From: JAXMHQ01 sp046346665
GTDB lineage: Bacteria; Verrucomicrobiota; Verrucomicrobiia; Limisphaerales; JAXMHQ01
DNA: 14,026 bases
Reading direction: 5' to 3'
NCBI GenBank assembly: GCA_046346665.1
Contig: JAXMHQ010000055.1
Location: 1 to 14,026, forward strand
A program made the position numbers and the translations under genes. The notes beneath the pieces were generated by a model. It had not been told where the DNA came from. It was given only the letters and a program-made list of their open reading frames with translations, and searched no databases. The first letter of the stretch is position 1; each line of letters starts with the position of its first letter. Of the stretch, positions 1 through 7,225 are shown piece after piece.

Positions 1-45
1 CGGGCTGCGCTGCGCGCAGCCGGCGCCGCGGAGCGGCGCCCTACC
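1..45 (-). repeat. REP-like double hairpin downstream of the acyl-CoA dehydrogenase gene
   Basis: Read on the minus strand the unit starts with GGTAGGG (plus strand 39-45). Next come a perfect 8-bp stem (22-29 with 33-40, 3-nt loop) and a second 7-bp stem (3-9 with 15-21, 5-nt loop). The head lies 7 bases past the stop codon of the minus-strand gene. The GTAG tetranucleotide beside a hairpin is the known layout of REP elements, and the same head recurs at 2521 and 2653. The hairpins could stall transcription, but no T-tract follows within the window, so this is not called as an intrinsic terminator. The unit may continue past the window edge. Confidence 0.6.
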
Positions 46-52
46 GAGCACT

Positions 53-2269
53 TCACACCGGGTAATCCAGGGCTTCGCGGACCATGACTTTGCTGAGCGC
101 CTCGGCGGCGCGGTCCTTGGCGAGCCGGCAGCCCGTGAGGCAGCTGTCCAGGCGCATGCGGAGCCGGATGAACGGTTCGAGTCCTTCAACCTGCGCGCAG
201 GGGCCGGCTTTGCACGGATGATCCGCGCCGCGCTCGGTCACGTCGGAGTAGGCGCGGGCGGAGTCGCCGATGCCGGGGATGACGCTTTCGAGCGATTCGA
301 GTTCGTCGGACTGGTAGCAGGCGTGGCAGGAGGCCTCGGTCCAGGCGGGGTGGCGGTTGTAGCCGTAGACGATTTCGGCGCAGACGCGGCCGGTCTCGCC
401 GGCGGCGCGGGCGGATTGCACGTGGCAGAGGTCGTTGAAAAAGGCGACTGTGCCGGGCAGGCCGTCGGCCAGCGCGGGATTCGCGGCGCCCCGGGTTTCG
501 AGTTCGATGACATCGAGGATGAATTGCCGCGCGGCGAGCAGCCAGCAAAGCGTGTCGGCGAGGGCGAACGTCACGCCCTGTCGGGTTTTGTGATAGAGCT
601 TCGAGCCGAGCGCATCCTTGGTGTCCTGGACGTGTTGAAGCGTCCACAGCCAGAGTTTCATGGCGCTGGCGAGCGTGCATGCGCCGCTGCCGGGGCGCGA
701 CGATGCGATGGCGCGCATGTCCGCAATCCAGCGTTCGAACTGGGCGAGGAACAATTCGTTCGTCATGGTGATGGACAACTGGAGCCGCTGGACCGCCTCG
801 GGTCCTTCGTAAGTGGCCTCGAGCTGCGCGTCCATCCATTTCTGCCCGAGGAATCCGGGGCAATCCTCCGTGACGCCGTAACCGCCCATGAGGCTGACCG
901 CTTCGCGCATCATGGTGGCGCCGTAACCGGTGTTCCAGAGTTTGCATGCGGGGCAAAGAACATTGGCCAACGAATCCAGCAACGCGAATTGAACCATCGG
1001 ATCGGACGGAGTCGCGTTGGAATCGGTGGTGGACTTCAGCCAGGCAATCGCTTCTTCCTGTTTCTTGCCGAGCTCTTTTAAAGCGGCGCGCCCGGAGACT
1101 TTTCGATCGGCGAGCCACTGGTCTTTCTGTTTTTCCAACGGATCCAACTCGTCGAAGAGGCGGGCGGCGGCGAACCCGAGCGAGGCGCTGGCTTCGCCGG
1201 TGGACCAGACATCGATCAGGCGGTGGAGAACATCTTCTTTTTGCTGGAGACCGAGTTCGTAGCGGGGCGTGCCGGGCGCGCCTTCGCCGCCGCGGAACCG
1301 GCGGCGCTGGTAGAGAATGACGGGCTCGACGGCGGAGAGGAGTTTGGCGCTCGTCATGAGGCCGACCGTGACGCGGGTGCGGCGGAAGACGGCCTCGATG
1401 ATTTCGCTGTGGGAATAATTGGGGATGATGACGCCGTCCTTGACGGTGTAGCCGCCGATGATTCGGTCGGCGGGAACCTTGAGATTGAAGACGGGATCGT
1501 TGGTGGACGAGAGCTGGTGGACGAGTTTTTTTGTCGGGGTGCCGCGGTCCCAGGTGCCGGGGTCGCCTTCCTCGAGGATGACCATGCAGGTGCCTTTGAG
1601 TCGCGGATCATCCGAGGCGACGGCGGCGGTGACGACGTTGGCGAATCCCATGTTGGTGATGAATCGTCCGCGCTTGTCCACCTGCAGGAGCGGGGTGGCG
1701 CCGTCCTTCCATTCGGCGACGCGGACGCGCCCGGCCAGCATGCCGGTTTCGACCCCGACGAAGGGAATGGGTTCGGTGAGGGCGAAGGCGGCGCGGACTT
1801 GTGTGCGGGTTTCGCCGGGTTTAAGAGGGGCGGCATTTGCAACATAGCGGGCGCGTTGTTCGGGCGTGCCGCGTTCGTGGATGGGCGCCAGGCCGAGATT
1901 GCCGGCAAGGCTGCCGGTCGCCGCGCCGGCATCGACCCAGGCCAGTTCAAAGGCGATCAACGCAAGCGCCATGTTTTTCGGTCCCGCGATGAACCCGCCG
2001 TATTCAGGATCGAGGAACGCGGCCGTGATGCCGCTTTCGTCGAAATGTTTCAGCAAACCTTGCTTGCCGGGCGTCCAGTCGTGCGAATTGCGTCCGCCTT
2101 CCGCGACCAGCCGGGCGACCGGCCCGCGCGCCACCGCGCGCGACGCCTGGACCAGCATGTGAAGTTCATATCGATCCGCAAAGCGCCAGAGGATTTGCCG
2201 GGCGTCATCCCCGGGAAGAGTTTGCAATGTGACCGCCGGTTTGGTTTCTGCCGTCGCTTCCATAAACAT
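53..2269 (-). CDS. Acyl-CoA dehydrogenase family protein, long form with Cys-rich C-terminus
   Basis: A predicted FAD flavoprotein of 738 residues that would introduce an alpha,beta double bond into an acyl-CoA; the substrate is unknown. Visible are FALTEP (162-167), which begins the usual flavin-binding beta-domain motif, and RGRFITNMGFAN (200-211), matching the family's G-K-FITN-A segment. Also visible are MREAVSLMGGYGV (454-466) and ATYEGPEAVQR (485-495), where E488 aligns with the catalytic Glu of MCAD-type enzymes. The usual GSD after FALTEP is replaced by about 30 unrelated residues. Residues 510-738 extend beyond the common 380-600-residue enzymes and carry cysteine pairs C648/C651, C686/C691 and C710/C714; another pair is C439/C442. 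Two starts are possible: ATG 2269 (3 bases after GAAAGG) or ATG 2263 (9 bases after it); the second has better ribosome-binding spacing. The gene stands alone, divergent from the ABC operon. Family assignment is firm; the reaction is not. Confidence 0.88.
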   Translation of the reverse strand: MFMEATAETKPAVTLQTLPGDDARQILWRFADRYELHMLVQASRAVARGPVARLVAEGGRNSHDWTPGKQGLLKHFDESGITAAFLDPEYGGFIAGPKNMALALIAFELAWVDAGAATGSLAGNLGLAPIHERGTPEQRARYVANAAPLKPGETRTQVRAAFALTEPIPFVGVETGMLAGRVRVAEWKDGATPLLQVDKRGRFITNMGFANVVTAAVASDDPRLKGTCMVILEEGDPGTWDRGTPTKKLVHQLSSTNDPVFNLKVPADRIIGGYTVKDGVIIPNYSHSEIIEAVFRRTRVTVGLMTSAKLLSAVEPVILYQRRRFRGGEGAPGTPRYELGLQQKEDVLHRLIDVWSTGEASASLGFAAARLFDELDPLEKQKDQWLADRKVSGRAALKELGKKQEEAIAWLKSTTDSNATPSDPMVQFALLDSLANVLCPACKLWNTGYGATMMREAVSLMGGYGVTEDCPGFLGQKWMDAQLEATYEGPEAVQRLQLSITMTNELFLAQFERWIADMRAIASSRPGSGACTLASAMKLWLWTLQHVQDTKDALGSKLYHKTRQGVTFALADTLCWLLAARQFILDVIELETRGAANPALADGLPGTVAFFNDLCHVQSARAAGETGRVCAEIVYGYNRHPAWTEASCHACYQSDELESLESVIPGIGDSARAYSDVTERGADHPCKAGPCAQVEGLEPFIRLRMRLDSCLTGCRLAKDRAAEALSKVMVREALDYPV

Positions 2270-2520
2270 CAGCCTTTCGAATCGCGCACCCGGTTGCCGG
2301 GCGGCTGGCCATCCGATCCCCGAATCGCCTGCCGCACTTATGAAGTTTCGGGACGGAAACCGCTAACCATCGGCTGCGAATTCACAGACCAAAAAAGGGT
2401 GAGCGGTCCTGAACGGCTGGATGATTGGATTGTTGGATTGTTGGATTGGTTCTCGCGCGGGAGCCTTGCCAATGATCCAGAAATCTATTTATCCATGAAT
2501 TTGCTTCGAGGACGAGGAAC
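2270..2520. other. Divergent intergenic region, left part
   Basis: There is no credible coding frame between the acyl-CoA dehydrogenase start and the REP-like pair. It must hold the promoter of the minus-strand gene, but I see no convincing -35/-10 pair. A small hairpin CCCGG-TTG-CCGGG (2289-2301) lies about 20 bases upstream of the minus-strand start and would sit in its 5' leader. The 8-bp array at 2415-2450 is listed separately. Confidence 0.5.
2415..2450. repeat. 8-bp-periodic array (NNTTGRAY type)
   Basis: Consecutive octamers read GGCTGGAT, GATTGGAT, TGTTGGAT, TGTTGGAT, followed by TGGT. The TGGAT core recurs exactly every 8 bases. Similar period-8 arrays occur at 5253-5280 and 7741-7772. 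It is non-coding and the function is unknown. It is too short and spacerless to be a CRISPR. Confidence 0.6.
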
Positions 2521-2653
2521 GGTAGGGACGCCGCGCTGCTGCGGCGTCCCCGCCCGCGTATCAGCGGGCGGAAAGCGGCACTGCGCCTGGCATGCCCTCC
2601 GCAACGTTGCGCCGCTAGACGGGGCGCGGACGGCGCAGCGCGCCGTCCCTACC
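2521..2653. repeat. Inverted pair of REP-like hairpins (BIME-like)
   Basis: The outer arms, 2521-2538 and 2636-2653, are inverted copies matching at 17 of 18 positions; both begin GGTAGGGACG when read inward. The left unit has a 10-bp stem (2525-2534 with 2541-2550) and then a 7-bp stem (2551-2557 with 2564-2570). The right unit has a 9-bp stem (2628-2636 with 2640-2648). A 12-bp perfect palindrome, CGCAACGTTGCG, lies near 2600-2611. This is the arrangement of bacterial interspersed mosaic elements: REP units with GTAG heads facing outward. It sits about 100 bases upstream of the ABC operon start. Confidence 0.7.
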
Positions 2654-2753
2654 CGCGATTCAGATGCGTCGGCCCCGGAGGCATCTTTCGATCCTCTTGT
2701 CATCCTGTCCGGCATTTGTGACACTGCGGCACGCATTGGGCAGTGGAATCATT

Positions 2754-3563
2754 ATGAATTCGGAATCAAGCGGTGCCGGCAGCGGAACGGTGTCCGCGTC
2801 CGCCGGAGCTTCCAGTGTCATTCGAATCGAAAACCTGGTTGTGGAATATCCCGGCCGCGGTTTCCGCCAGCCTCCCACGCTGGCGGTGCGGGGGTTGAGC
2901 CTGAACGTGGGGCAGGGCGAGGTGTTTGGATTTCTCGGGCCCAACGGGGCCGGCAAGACGAGCACGATGCAGGTGCTGCTGGGATTCCGGGAGCCGACTC
3001 GGGGCGCGGCGTTTCTTTTCGACATCGACGTGCGCAATTCCATCGCGCGGCAGCGCATCGGGTATCTGCCCGAGCTCACTTACTACTACAAATTCCTGAC
3101 TGCGGAGGAATTGCTGCGATTTTACGGGCGCCTGTTTCATATTCCGTCGGCCGAAGTGGAGCGCCGGATGGATTCGTTGTTGAAGCTGGTGGATTTGGAA
3201 TCGGTGCGAAAACGTCCGATCAAATCGTATTCCAAGGGCATGCAGCAGCGGGCGGGCCTGGCGCAGGCGCTGATCAACAACCCGGACCTGTTGATCCTGG
3301 ACGAGCCCACGAGCGGGCTGGATCCGCTGGGCCGGATGAAAGTGCGGCAGATCATCCAGCGCCTGAAGAACGAGGGGAAGACGGTGTTTTTCTCGTCGCA
3401 CGAGCTGGGCGAGGTGGAGACCGTGTGCGACCGGGTGGCGATCATTCACCGGGGCGAATTGAAGGTGGAAGGGCGCGTGAGCGAACTGGCGGAACGGCAC
3501 GGGACGAACCTTGAGAAATTGTTCCTGGACCTGGTCGGTTACCGCGAGGAGGTGGCGGCATGA
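2754..3563 (+). CDS. ABC transporter ATP-binding protein (ABC-2/NatA-CcmA type)
   Basis: A 269-residue nucleotide-binding subunit that would power the permease encoded immediately downstream. Motifs in order are Walker A GPNGAGKTS (62-70), signature YSKGMQQRAGLAQ (159-171), Walker B plus D-loop LLILDEPTSGLDP (179-191) and the H-loop SSHE (214-217), so all catalytic elements are intact. An in-frame ATG at 2664 would add 30 basic, low-complexity residues and lies just outside the REP-like pair. ATG 2754 is chosen because the ABC fold begins soon after it (VIRIENLVVEY, 22-32). The first 21 residues are a Ser/Gly/Ala-rich linker. No strong Shine-Dalgarno is visible. The last codons overlap the permease start as ATGA. 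The substrate cannot be read from the sequence; export or envelope maintenance is typical of this class. Confidence 0.93.
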   Translation: MNSESSGAGSGTVSASAGASSVIRIENLVVEYPGRGFRQPPTLAVRGLSLNVGQGEVFGFLGPNGAGKTSTMQVLLGFREPTRGAAFLFDIDVRNSIARQRIGYLPELTYYYKFLTAEELLRFYGRLFHIPSAEVERRMDSLLKLVDLESVRKRPIKSYSKGMQQRAGLAQALINNPDLLILDEPTSGLDPLGRMKVRQIIQRLKNEGKTVFFSSHELGEVETVCDRVAIIHRGELKVEGRVSELAERHGTNLEKLFLDLVGYREEVAA

Positions 3564-4339
3564 GCACCGTGTTTGCGCTGGCGGGCGTGGTGGTGAAGGA
3601 GCTTTACCGGCGGAAGGATTTTTACGTCCTGTTTTTCCTCGTCGCGGTGATGACGCTGGTCATGGGGTCGGTGAGTTTCTTCAATGACCCGAAACTGGTG
3701 CGGGATTTAAAGGACATCTGCCTGCTGATGATCTGGATTTCGACGCTGACGATCGCGGTGATGACGGCGGCGCGGCAGATTCCGGCGGAGCGGGAGTCGC
3801 GGACGATTTTTCCTTTGCTTGCGAAGCCGGTGACGCGGGCTCAATTCCTGATGGGCAAATTCACAGGCTGTTTCCTGGCGGTTGGCCTGGCGCTTGTGTT
3901 GTTTTACGTGTCGCTGATGGTGTTGAGCGGCTGGCGGGAGGGCAGTTGGCCGGTGTTGAACTGGTTCCAGGCGTTCTGGCTGCATTGGGTGATGCTGGGC
4001 GTGGTGATCGCGATGGTGCTGATGGGATCCCTCCTGTTCACGGCGCCGTCGTCGAACGGGACGATTTGCTTCATCATCGTGCTGGCGATTTTGCTGCTGG
4101 GCGAGCATCTGAACCAGGTGGCAGTGGCGAAACCGGAACCGGCGCGCTCGATCATTTACACGATTTATTACGTGATTCCGCACCTGGAATGGTTCGACAT
4201 CCGGAAGTTCCTGATTTACGGCTGGCCGCTGGTGCCGTGGGGTTATTGTGCGCTGGCCACGCTTTACGCGTTCGCCTACGTCGGCCTGTTCCTGTTCGGG
4301 TCGTGGTTGTTGTTCCGCAAACAGGCCCTGACGGCATGA
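3560..4339 (+). CDS. ABC-2 family transporter permease
   Basis: A 259-residue integral membrane protein with about six hydrophobic helices, near 20-40, 52-72, 101-123, 139-162, 167-183 and 226-252. The loop after helix 2, IPAERESRTIFPLLAKPVTR (74-93), matches the conserved cytoplasmic stretch of NosY/ABC-2-type permeases (E-x-RTI-LLAKPV-R). It would form the membrane pore for the ATPase just upstream, whose stop it overlaps (ATGA at 3560-3563). Its own stop overlaps the next gene the same way at 4336-4339, so the three genes are almost certainly translationally coupled. The substrate is unknown. No accessory periplasmic-binding or HlyD-like subunit is encoded nearby. Confidence 0.9.
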   Translation: MSTVFALAGVVVKELYRRKDFYVLFFLVAVMTLVMGSVSFFNDPKLVRDLKDICLLMIWISTLTIAVMTAARQIPAERESRTIFPLLAKPVTRAQFLMGKFTGCFLAVGLALVLFYVSLMVLSGWREGSWPVLNWFQAFWLHWVMLGVVIAMVLMGSLLFTAPSSNGTICFIIVLAILLLGEHLNQVAVAKPEPARSIIYTIYYVIPHLEWFDIRKFLIYGWPLVPWGYCALATLYAFAYVGLFLFGSWLLFRKQALTA

Positions 4340-5217
4340 AACGGGCGACTGCGATCCTGGTGGTGGCGTTGCTGCTGACGGCCTGCTTCACGTTCGCCAC
4401 CCTGCTGCAGGTGCAGCGGTTGCACTGGAAAAACCAGCCCGATACCGGCGGCGTCCTGAAGATGGTCCTGGGCGACAGCCGCCGGCTGTTTGCCAATCAT
4501 TTTTACGTCAAGGCGGACGTGTATTTTCACAACGGGTTTTACCCGTCGATCTTCGACCAGGCGCGGCAGATCGAGGAGCGGGAGAATCACATGGCGGCGG
4601 AGCAAAGCGGGCAGGGCGGGGAAGAGGCGGAACACGACCATGACCATGACCATGAACACGAGCATGACGCGTCGAAGCCGGGCGAGCCGGACGACTGGAT
4701 CGCGCGGTTCGGGCGGCATTTTCGGATCACGGAGCACACGCATTTGTCGGGCGGCAATTTGAGGGAAATCCTGCCGTGGCTGCGGATCGCGGCGGAGCTG
4801 GATCCGCACCGGATCGACACCTACACGGTGGCGGCGTATTTCATGGTGAGGCATTTGGGGAAGGTGGACGAGGCCGAGCAGTTTTTGCGGGAGGGATTGC
4901 AGGCGAACCCGGACAGCTACGAGCTGGCGTTCGAGCTGGGGCGGCTGTATTTGCTGCAGCGGAACGACCCGGTGCGGGCTCGGAACCTGTGGATCCTGGC
5001 CGTGCGCAAGTGGCACGAGACGGAGGGCAAGGAAAAGGATCCGAACTACGTGCCGTTCGACAAGATCGCGGTGAACCTGGGCGAACTGGAGGCGAAGCAG
5101 GGGAACTACGCGCAGGCGATCGAGTGGCTGGAGCAGGCGAAGGCGCATTCGGTGAACGCGGACAGCATTGAGAAGCAGATTGAGGCGCTGAAGGCGAAGG
5201 CAGAAGGTAGAATGTAG
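4336..5217 (+). CDS. Membrane-anchored TPR-like protein with His/Asp-rich segment
   Basis: A 293-residue protein, third gene of the ABC operon, starting in the ATGA overlap. An N-terminal hydrophobic stretch (residues 5-24) contains LTAC (14-17), which fits a lipobox. The hydrophobicity continues past the Cys, so a simple membrane anchor is equally possible. Residues 97-111 are an Asp/Glu/His run encoded by a hexanucleotide repeat (GACCAT three times, 4636-4653), a possible metal-binding tail or flexible linker. Residues about 145-290 form helical tetratricopeptide-like repeats: AAELDPHRIDTYTVAAYFM, GLQANPDSYELAFELGRLYL and NLGELEAKQGNYAQAIEWLEQA. It probably acts at the periplasmic face as a scaffold for the transporter, by inference. 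The final residues (KAEGRM) and the TAG stop fall inside the left arm of the 5197-5379 inverted repeat, so the native C-terminus may have been altered by that insertion. Confidence 0.82.
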   Translation: MKRATAILVVALLLTACFTFATLLQVQRLHWKNQPDTGGVLKMVLGDSRRLFANHFYVKADVYFHNGFYPSIFDQARQIEERENHMAAEQSGQGGEEAEHDHDHDHEHEHDASKPGEPDDWIARFGRHFRITEHTHLSGGNLREILPWLRIAAELDPHRIDTYTVAAYFMVRHLGKVDEAEQFLREGLQANPDSYELAFELGRLYLLQRNDPVRARNLWILAVRKWHETEGKEKDPNYVPFDKIAVNLGELEAKQGNYAQAIEWLEQAKAHSVNADSIEKQIEALKAKAEGRM

Positions 5218-5379
5218 AATGGAGAATTGACAGGCTGCCTTGGGTGCCTGTTGGTTGATTCGTTGAACGGTTGAATCGATTCTGACTGGGACTCGCGGTA
5301 GCTCGTCCCTCCCGGGGGTGAGGGGCTCTTGCCTCGGCTCCTGCCCTGTTTCTGCATTCTGCATCCAGACTTCTGCCTT
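5197..5379. repeat. Composite imperfect inverted repeat between TPR gene and hisB
   Basis: The left arm (5197-5234) and the reverse complement of the right arm (5345-5379) share AAGGCAGAAG exactly. They then share near-identical AATG(T/C)AGAATG(G/C)AGAA and a final ACAGG. Between them lie a period-8 array (GGTTGATT, CGTTGAAC, GGTTGAAT at 5253-5276) and a hairpin-forming GGTAG-containing segment (GGGAC 5288-5292 with GTCCC near 5305-5309). The left arm overlaps the last six codons and stop of the upstream gene. The right arm ends 25 bases before the hisB start. It resembles a small non-autonomous mobile element; no coding capacity. Confidence 0.6.
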
Positions 5380-5404
5380 TTTTTGCTGCGTTTCGTCTGG
5401 TTAA

Positions 5405-6076
5405 ATGGCGCACATGAAACACCGGCAGGCGGCGATCACTCGCAACACGAAGGAAACCCGGATCCGGGTGCGGTTGGACCTGGACGGCCGCGGGAAGGCG
5501 TCCGTGCGGACGGGCGTTCCGTTTTTCGATCACATGCTGACCCTGTTCGCGAAGCACGGGGTCCTGGACCTGGCGTTGGTCTGCCGGGGCGACCTGGAGA
5601 TCGACGCGCATCACACGGTGGAGGATTGCGGCATCGCGCTGGGGCAGGCGTTCGTGCAGGCGCTGGGCGACAAGCGGGGAATCCGGCGTTACGGCGCGGG
5701 GTTTCATCCCAAGAACCCGTTCACCGGCGAAGCTTACGTGCCGATGGACGAATGCCTGGCGCGGTGCGTGATTGATTTCAGCGGCCGGGCGCACCTCGTG
5801 TGGCGGGGGTTGTCGAAATTTTCGCAGAAAGCCGTCACGCGCAAGGAGCGGGAGCAGGACATGTCGAGCGCATTCCGGTTCGGGTTGGCGCGGGAATTCT
5901 TCCAGGCCTTTGCGAACGAGGCGAAGTGCAATCTGCACCTGGAACTGCTTTACGGGGATGAGCCGCATCACATTGTGGAGGGACTGTTCAAGGCCTTTGC
6001 CAAGGCGGTAGATGTTGCGTGTCAACGGGATCCGCGCATCGCCGGCCAGCTTCCAAGCACTAAAGGAAAGCTTTAG
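5405..6076 (+). CDS. hisB: Imidazoleglycerol-phosphate dehydratase
   Basis: Histidine biosynthesis enzyme converting imidazole glycerol phosphate to imidazole acetol phosphate with a di-manganese centre; cytoplasmic. Diagnostic motifs are RNTKETRI (13-20), FFDHML (40-45), DAHHTVEDCG (67-76), GDEPHHIVEGLFKAFAKA (184-201) and the terminal PSTKGKL (217-223). The His/Glu metal ligands are intact. At 223 residues it is longer than the usual 195-200. Extra residues appear at about 98-110 (GFHPKNPFTGEA between RRYG and YVPMDE) and 137-155 (a Lys/Arg/Glu-rich stretch before the REFFQAFA helix). It is monofunctional; no phosphatase domain is fused. ATG 5405 is given, but ATG 5414 (MKHRQAA) fits the family start equally well. 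Neither has a clear Shine-Dalgarno. No other his gene is adjacent, so it appears detached from a his operon. Confidence 0.95.
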   Translation: MAHMKHRQAAITRNTKETRIRVRLDLDGRGKASVRTGVPFFDHMLTLFAKHGVLDLALVCRGDLEIDAHHTVEDCGIALGQAFVQALGDKRGIRRYGAGFHPKNPFTGEAYVPMDECLARCVIDFSGRAHLVWRGLSKFSQKAVTRKEREQDMSSAFRFGLAREFFQAFANEAKCNLHLELLYGDEPHHIVEGLFKAFAKAVDVACQRDPRIAGQLPSTKGKL

Positions 6077-6114
6077 CGCGACTGAATATCCGTGGATTGC
6101 CCCACGTCCAAACC

Positions 6115-6708
6115 ATGGCAGGAATAAGCCATTCCTCCGCCGACGATTCGGCGCTGGTCCGGGCCGCCCAGGGCGGCGACACGGCGGCGTTCGAGGAGCT
6201 GGTGGCGCGGCATCGCGACAAGATTTATGCGCGCGCCTACAGCATGATGCGGAACGAGGAGGAGTCGATTGATCTTTCACAGGAAGCGTGGATCAAGGGC
6301 TGGCAGAGGCTGGCACAGTTCCAGGGCGAATCGAGTTTTGCGACGTGGCTGACGCGCATCACGATCAATCTGTGCCTGGACGAACTGCGCAAACAGAAGC
6401 GGCGCCGGTCGGAATCGATCGAGGAGATCGAGGAGGAATCGGGCGGCGTGGAGCGGCACATGCCGCCGGTGGTGGTGAATCCGACCGAGCGGCTGGAGCG
6501 CGGGGAACTGCGGTCGCGAATCGACAAGGCGCTGGGGCAGCTGTCGCACGAGCATCGGACGGTCCTGGTGCTGCATGAATTTGAGGGATTGGAGTACAAG
6601 GCCATTGCGAAGGCGATGGACTGTTCGCTGGGCACGGTGATGTCGCGGTTGTTTTACGCGCGACGGAAGCTGGCGGCGTTGCTGGCGGATTTAAAGAACG
6701 ATAATTGA
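6115..6708 (+). CDS. ECF-type RNA polymerase sigma factor
   Basis: A 197-residue sigma-70-family protein. Region 2 spans about 23-95 and includes DLSQEAWIKGWQRLAQFQ (53-70), FATWLTRITINLCLD (75-89) and the basic LRKQKRR. A Glu-rich linker (99-118) follows. Region 4 spans about 133-190, with the helix-turn-helix LEYKAIAKAMDCSLGTVMSRLFYARRKL. Regions 1 and 3 are absent, as in extracytoplasmic-function sigmas. ATG 6115 is chosen over an in-frame TTG at 6097, which adds only MPHVQT. It is followed 6 bases later by the anti-sigma gene, then by a secreted protein gene. That arrangement implies a membrane-signalled regulon, probably self-activated; no unambiguous autoregulatory promoter was recognised upstream. 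The stress or signal is unknown. Confidence 0.92.
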   Translation: MAGISHSSADDSALVRAAQGGDTAAFEELVARHRDKIYARAYSMMRNEEESIDLSQEAWIKGWQRLAQFQGESSFATWLTRITINLCLDELRKQKRRRSESIEEIEEESGGVERHMPPVVVNPTERLERGELRSRIDKALGQLSHEHRTVLVLHEFEGLEYKAIAKAMDCSLGTVMSRLFYARRKLAALLADLKNDN

Positions 6709-6714
6709 TTGGAC

Positions 6715-7212
6715 ATGACAGACGAGCAACAACTGAAGTTGCAGGCATTTTTGGACGGCGAACTGCCGGAGGCCGAGGCGGCGCAGGTGGCTTCGTGGCT
6801 GGCGCGCGACCGGGAGGCGGCGGATCTGCACCGGGAACTGCGCCAGACGCGCCAGGCGCTGAAGGGATTCGAAACCGAAGTGCGCCTGCCCGAATCGCGC
6901 GAGTTCTATTGGTCGAAGATCGAGAGGGCGATTCTATCCGAGGCCGCGGCGCCGCGCCCGGCTGCATCGGCCGGCTGGCTGACGGGGTTGCGGCGGCTGC
7001 TGGTGCCGGTGAGCGCGGTGGCGGTGATGGGGGTCTTGCTGGCGGTGGCGGTCGGGCAATGGCGCGGTTACGGTTTCGCGGCGGGGCCGGACACGGAGAC
7101 GGCGCTGGACGATTCCGGCACGTTCACCTACCAGGATTACGCGCACGGCACGACCCTGGTGTGGGTCTCCTACGCGGGACAAAGCGAGTTTGCCGAGGAT
7201 GGATCGCATTGA
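6715..7212 (+). CDS. Single-pass anti-sigma factor-like protein
   Basis: 165 residues, starting 6 bases after the sigma-factor stop. The N-terminus (1-52) is an acidic helical domain, QLKLQAFLDGELPEAEAAQV then ASWLARDREAADLHRELR. This is the helical layout of cytoplasmic anti-sigma domains, including the L-x-AFLDGEL signature. One hydrophobic helix (about 95-114) would anchor it, leaving a short periplasmic tail of about 50 residues. It contains no cysteine, so it is not a zinc-binding (HxxxCxxC) anti-sigma protein. ATG 6715 is preferred over TTG 6709. The anti-sigma role is inferred from position, size and topology, and is likely because this pairing is conserved for ECF sigmas. The release mechanism (regulated proteolysis or other) cannot be read from the sequence. 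Confidence 0.8.
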   Translation: MTDEQQLKLQAFLDGELPEAEAAQVASWLARDREAADLHRELRQTRQALKGFETEVRLPESREFYWSKIERAILSEAAAPRPAASAGWLTGLRRLLVPVSAVAVMGVLLAVAVGQWRGYGFAAGPDTETALDDSGTFTYQDYAHGTTLVWVSYAGQSEFAEDGSH

Positions 7213-7225
7213 TAGGCTTGCCTTG

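Noticed and set aside
2415..2450. CRISPR-like repetition
   Set aside because: Units are only 8 bases, contiguous, and without unique spacers; no cas genes are present.
1223..3514. A 763-codon open frame on the plus strand opposite the acyl-CoA dehydrogenase and across the ABC ATPase start
   Set aside because: It runs antisense to one well-supported gene and out of frame with another. Its translation is Gly/Ala/Arg/Asp-rich with no domain. It is a GC-bias shadow frame.
6065..6094. ECF-type autoregulatory promoter (GGAAA...CGTG) upstream of the sigma gene
   Set aside because: The spacing between the two parts is 21 bases, longer than the usual 16-17, and both motifs are weak matches.
4841..6280. 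A 479-codon minus-strand frame opposite the TPR gene, hisB and sigma factor
   Set aside because: It is antisense to three recognisable genes, with Arg/Pro-rich low-complexity translation.
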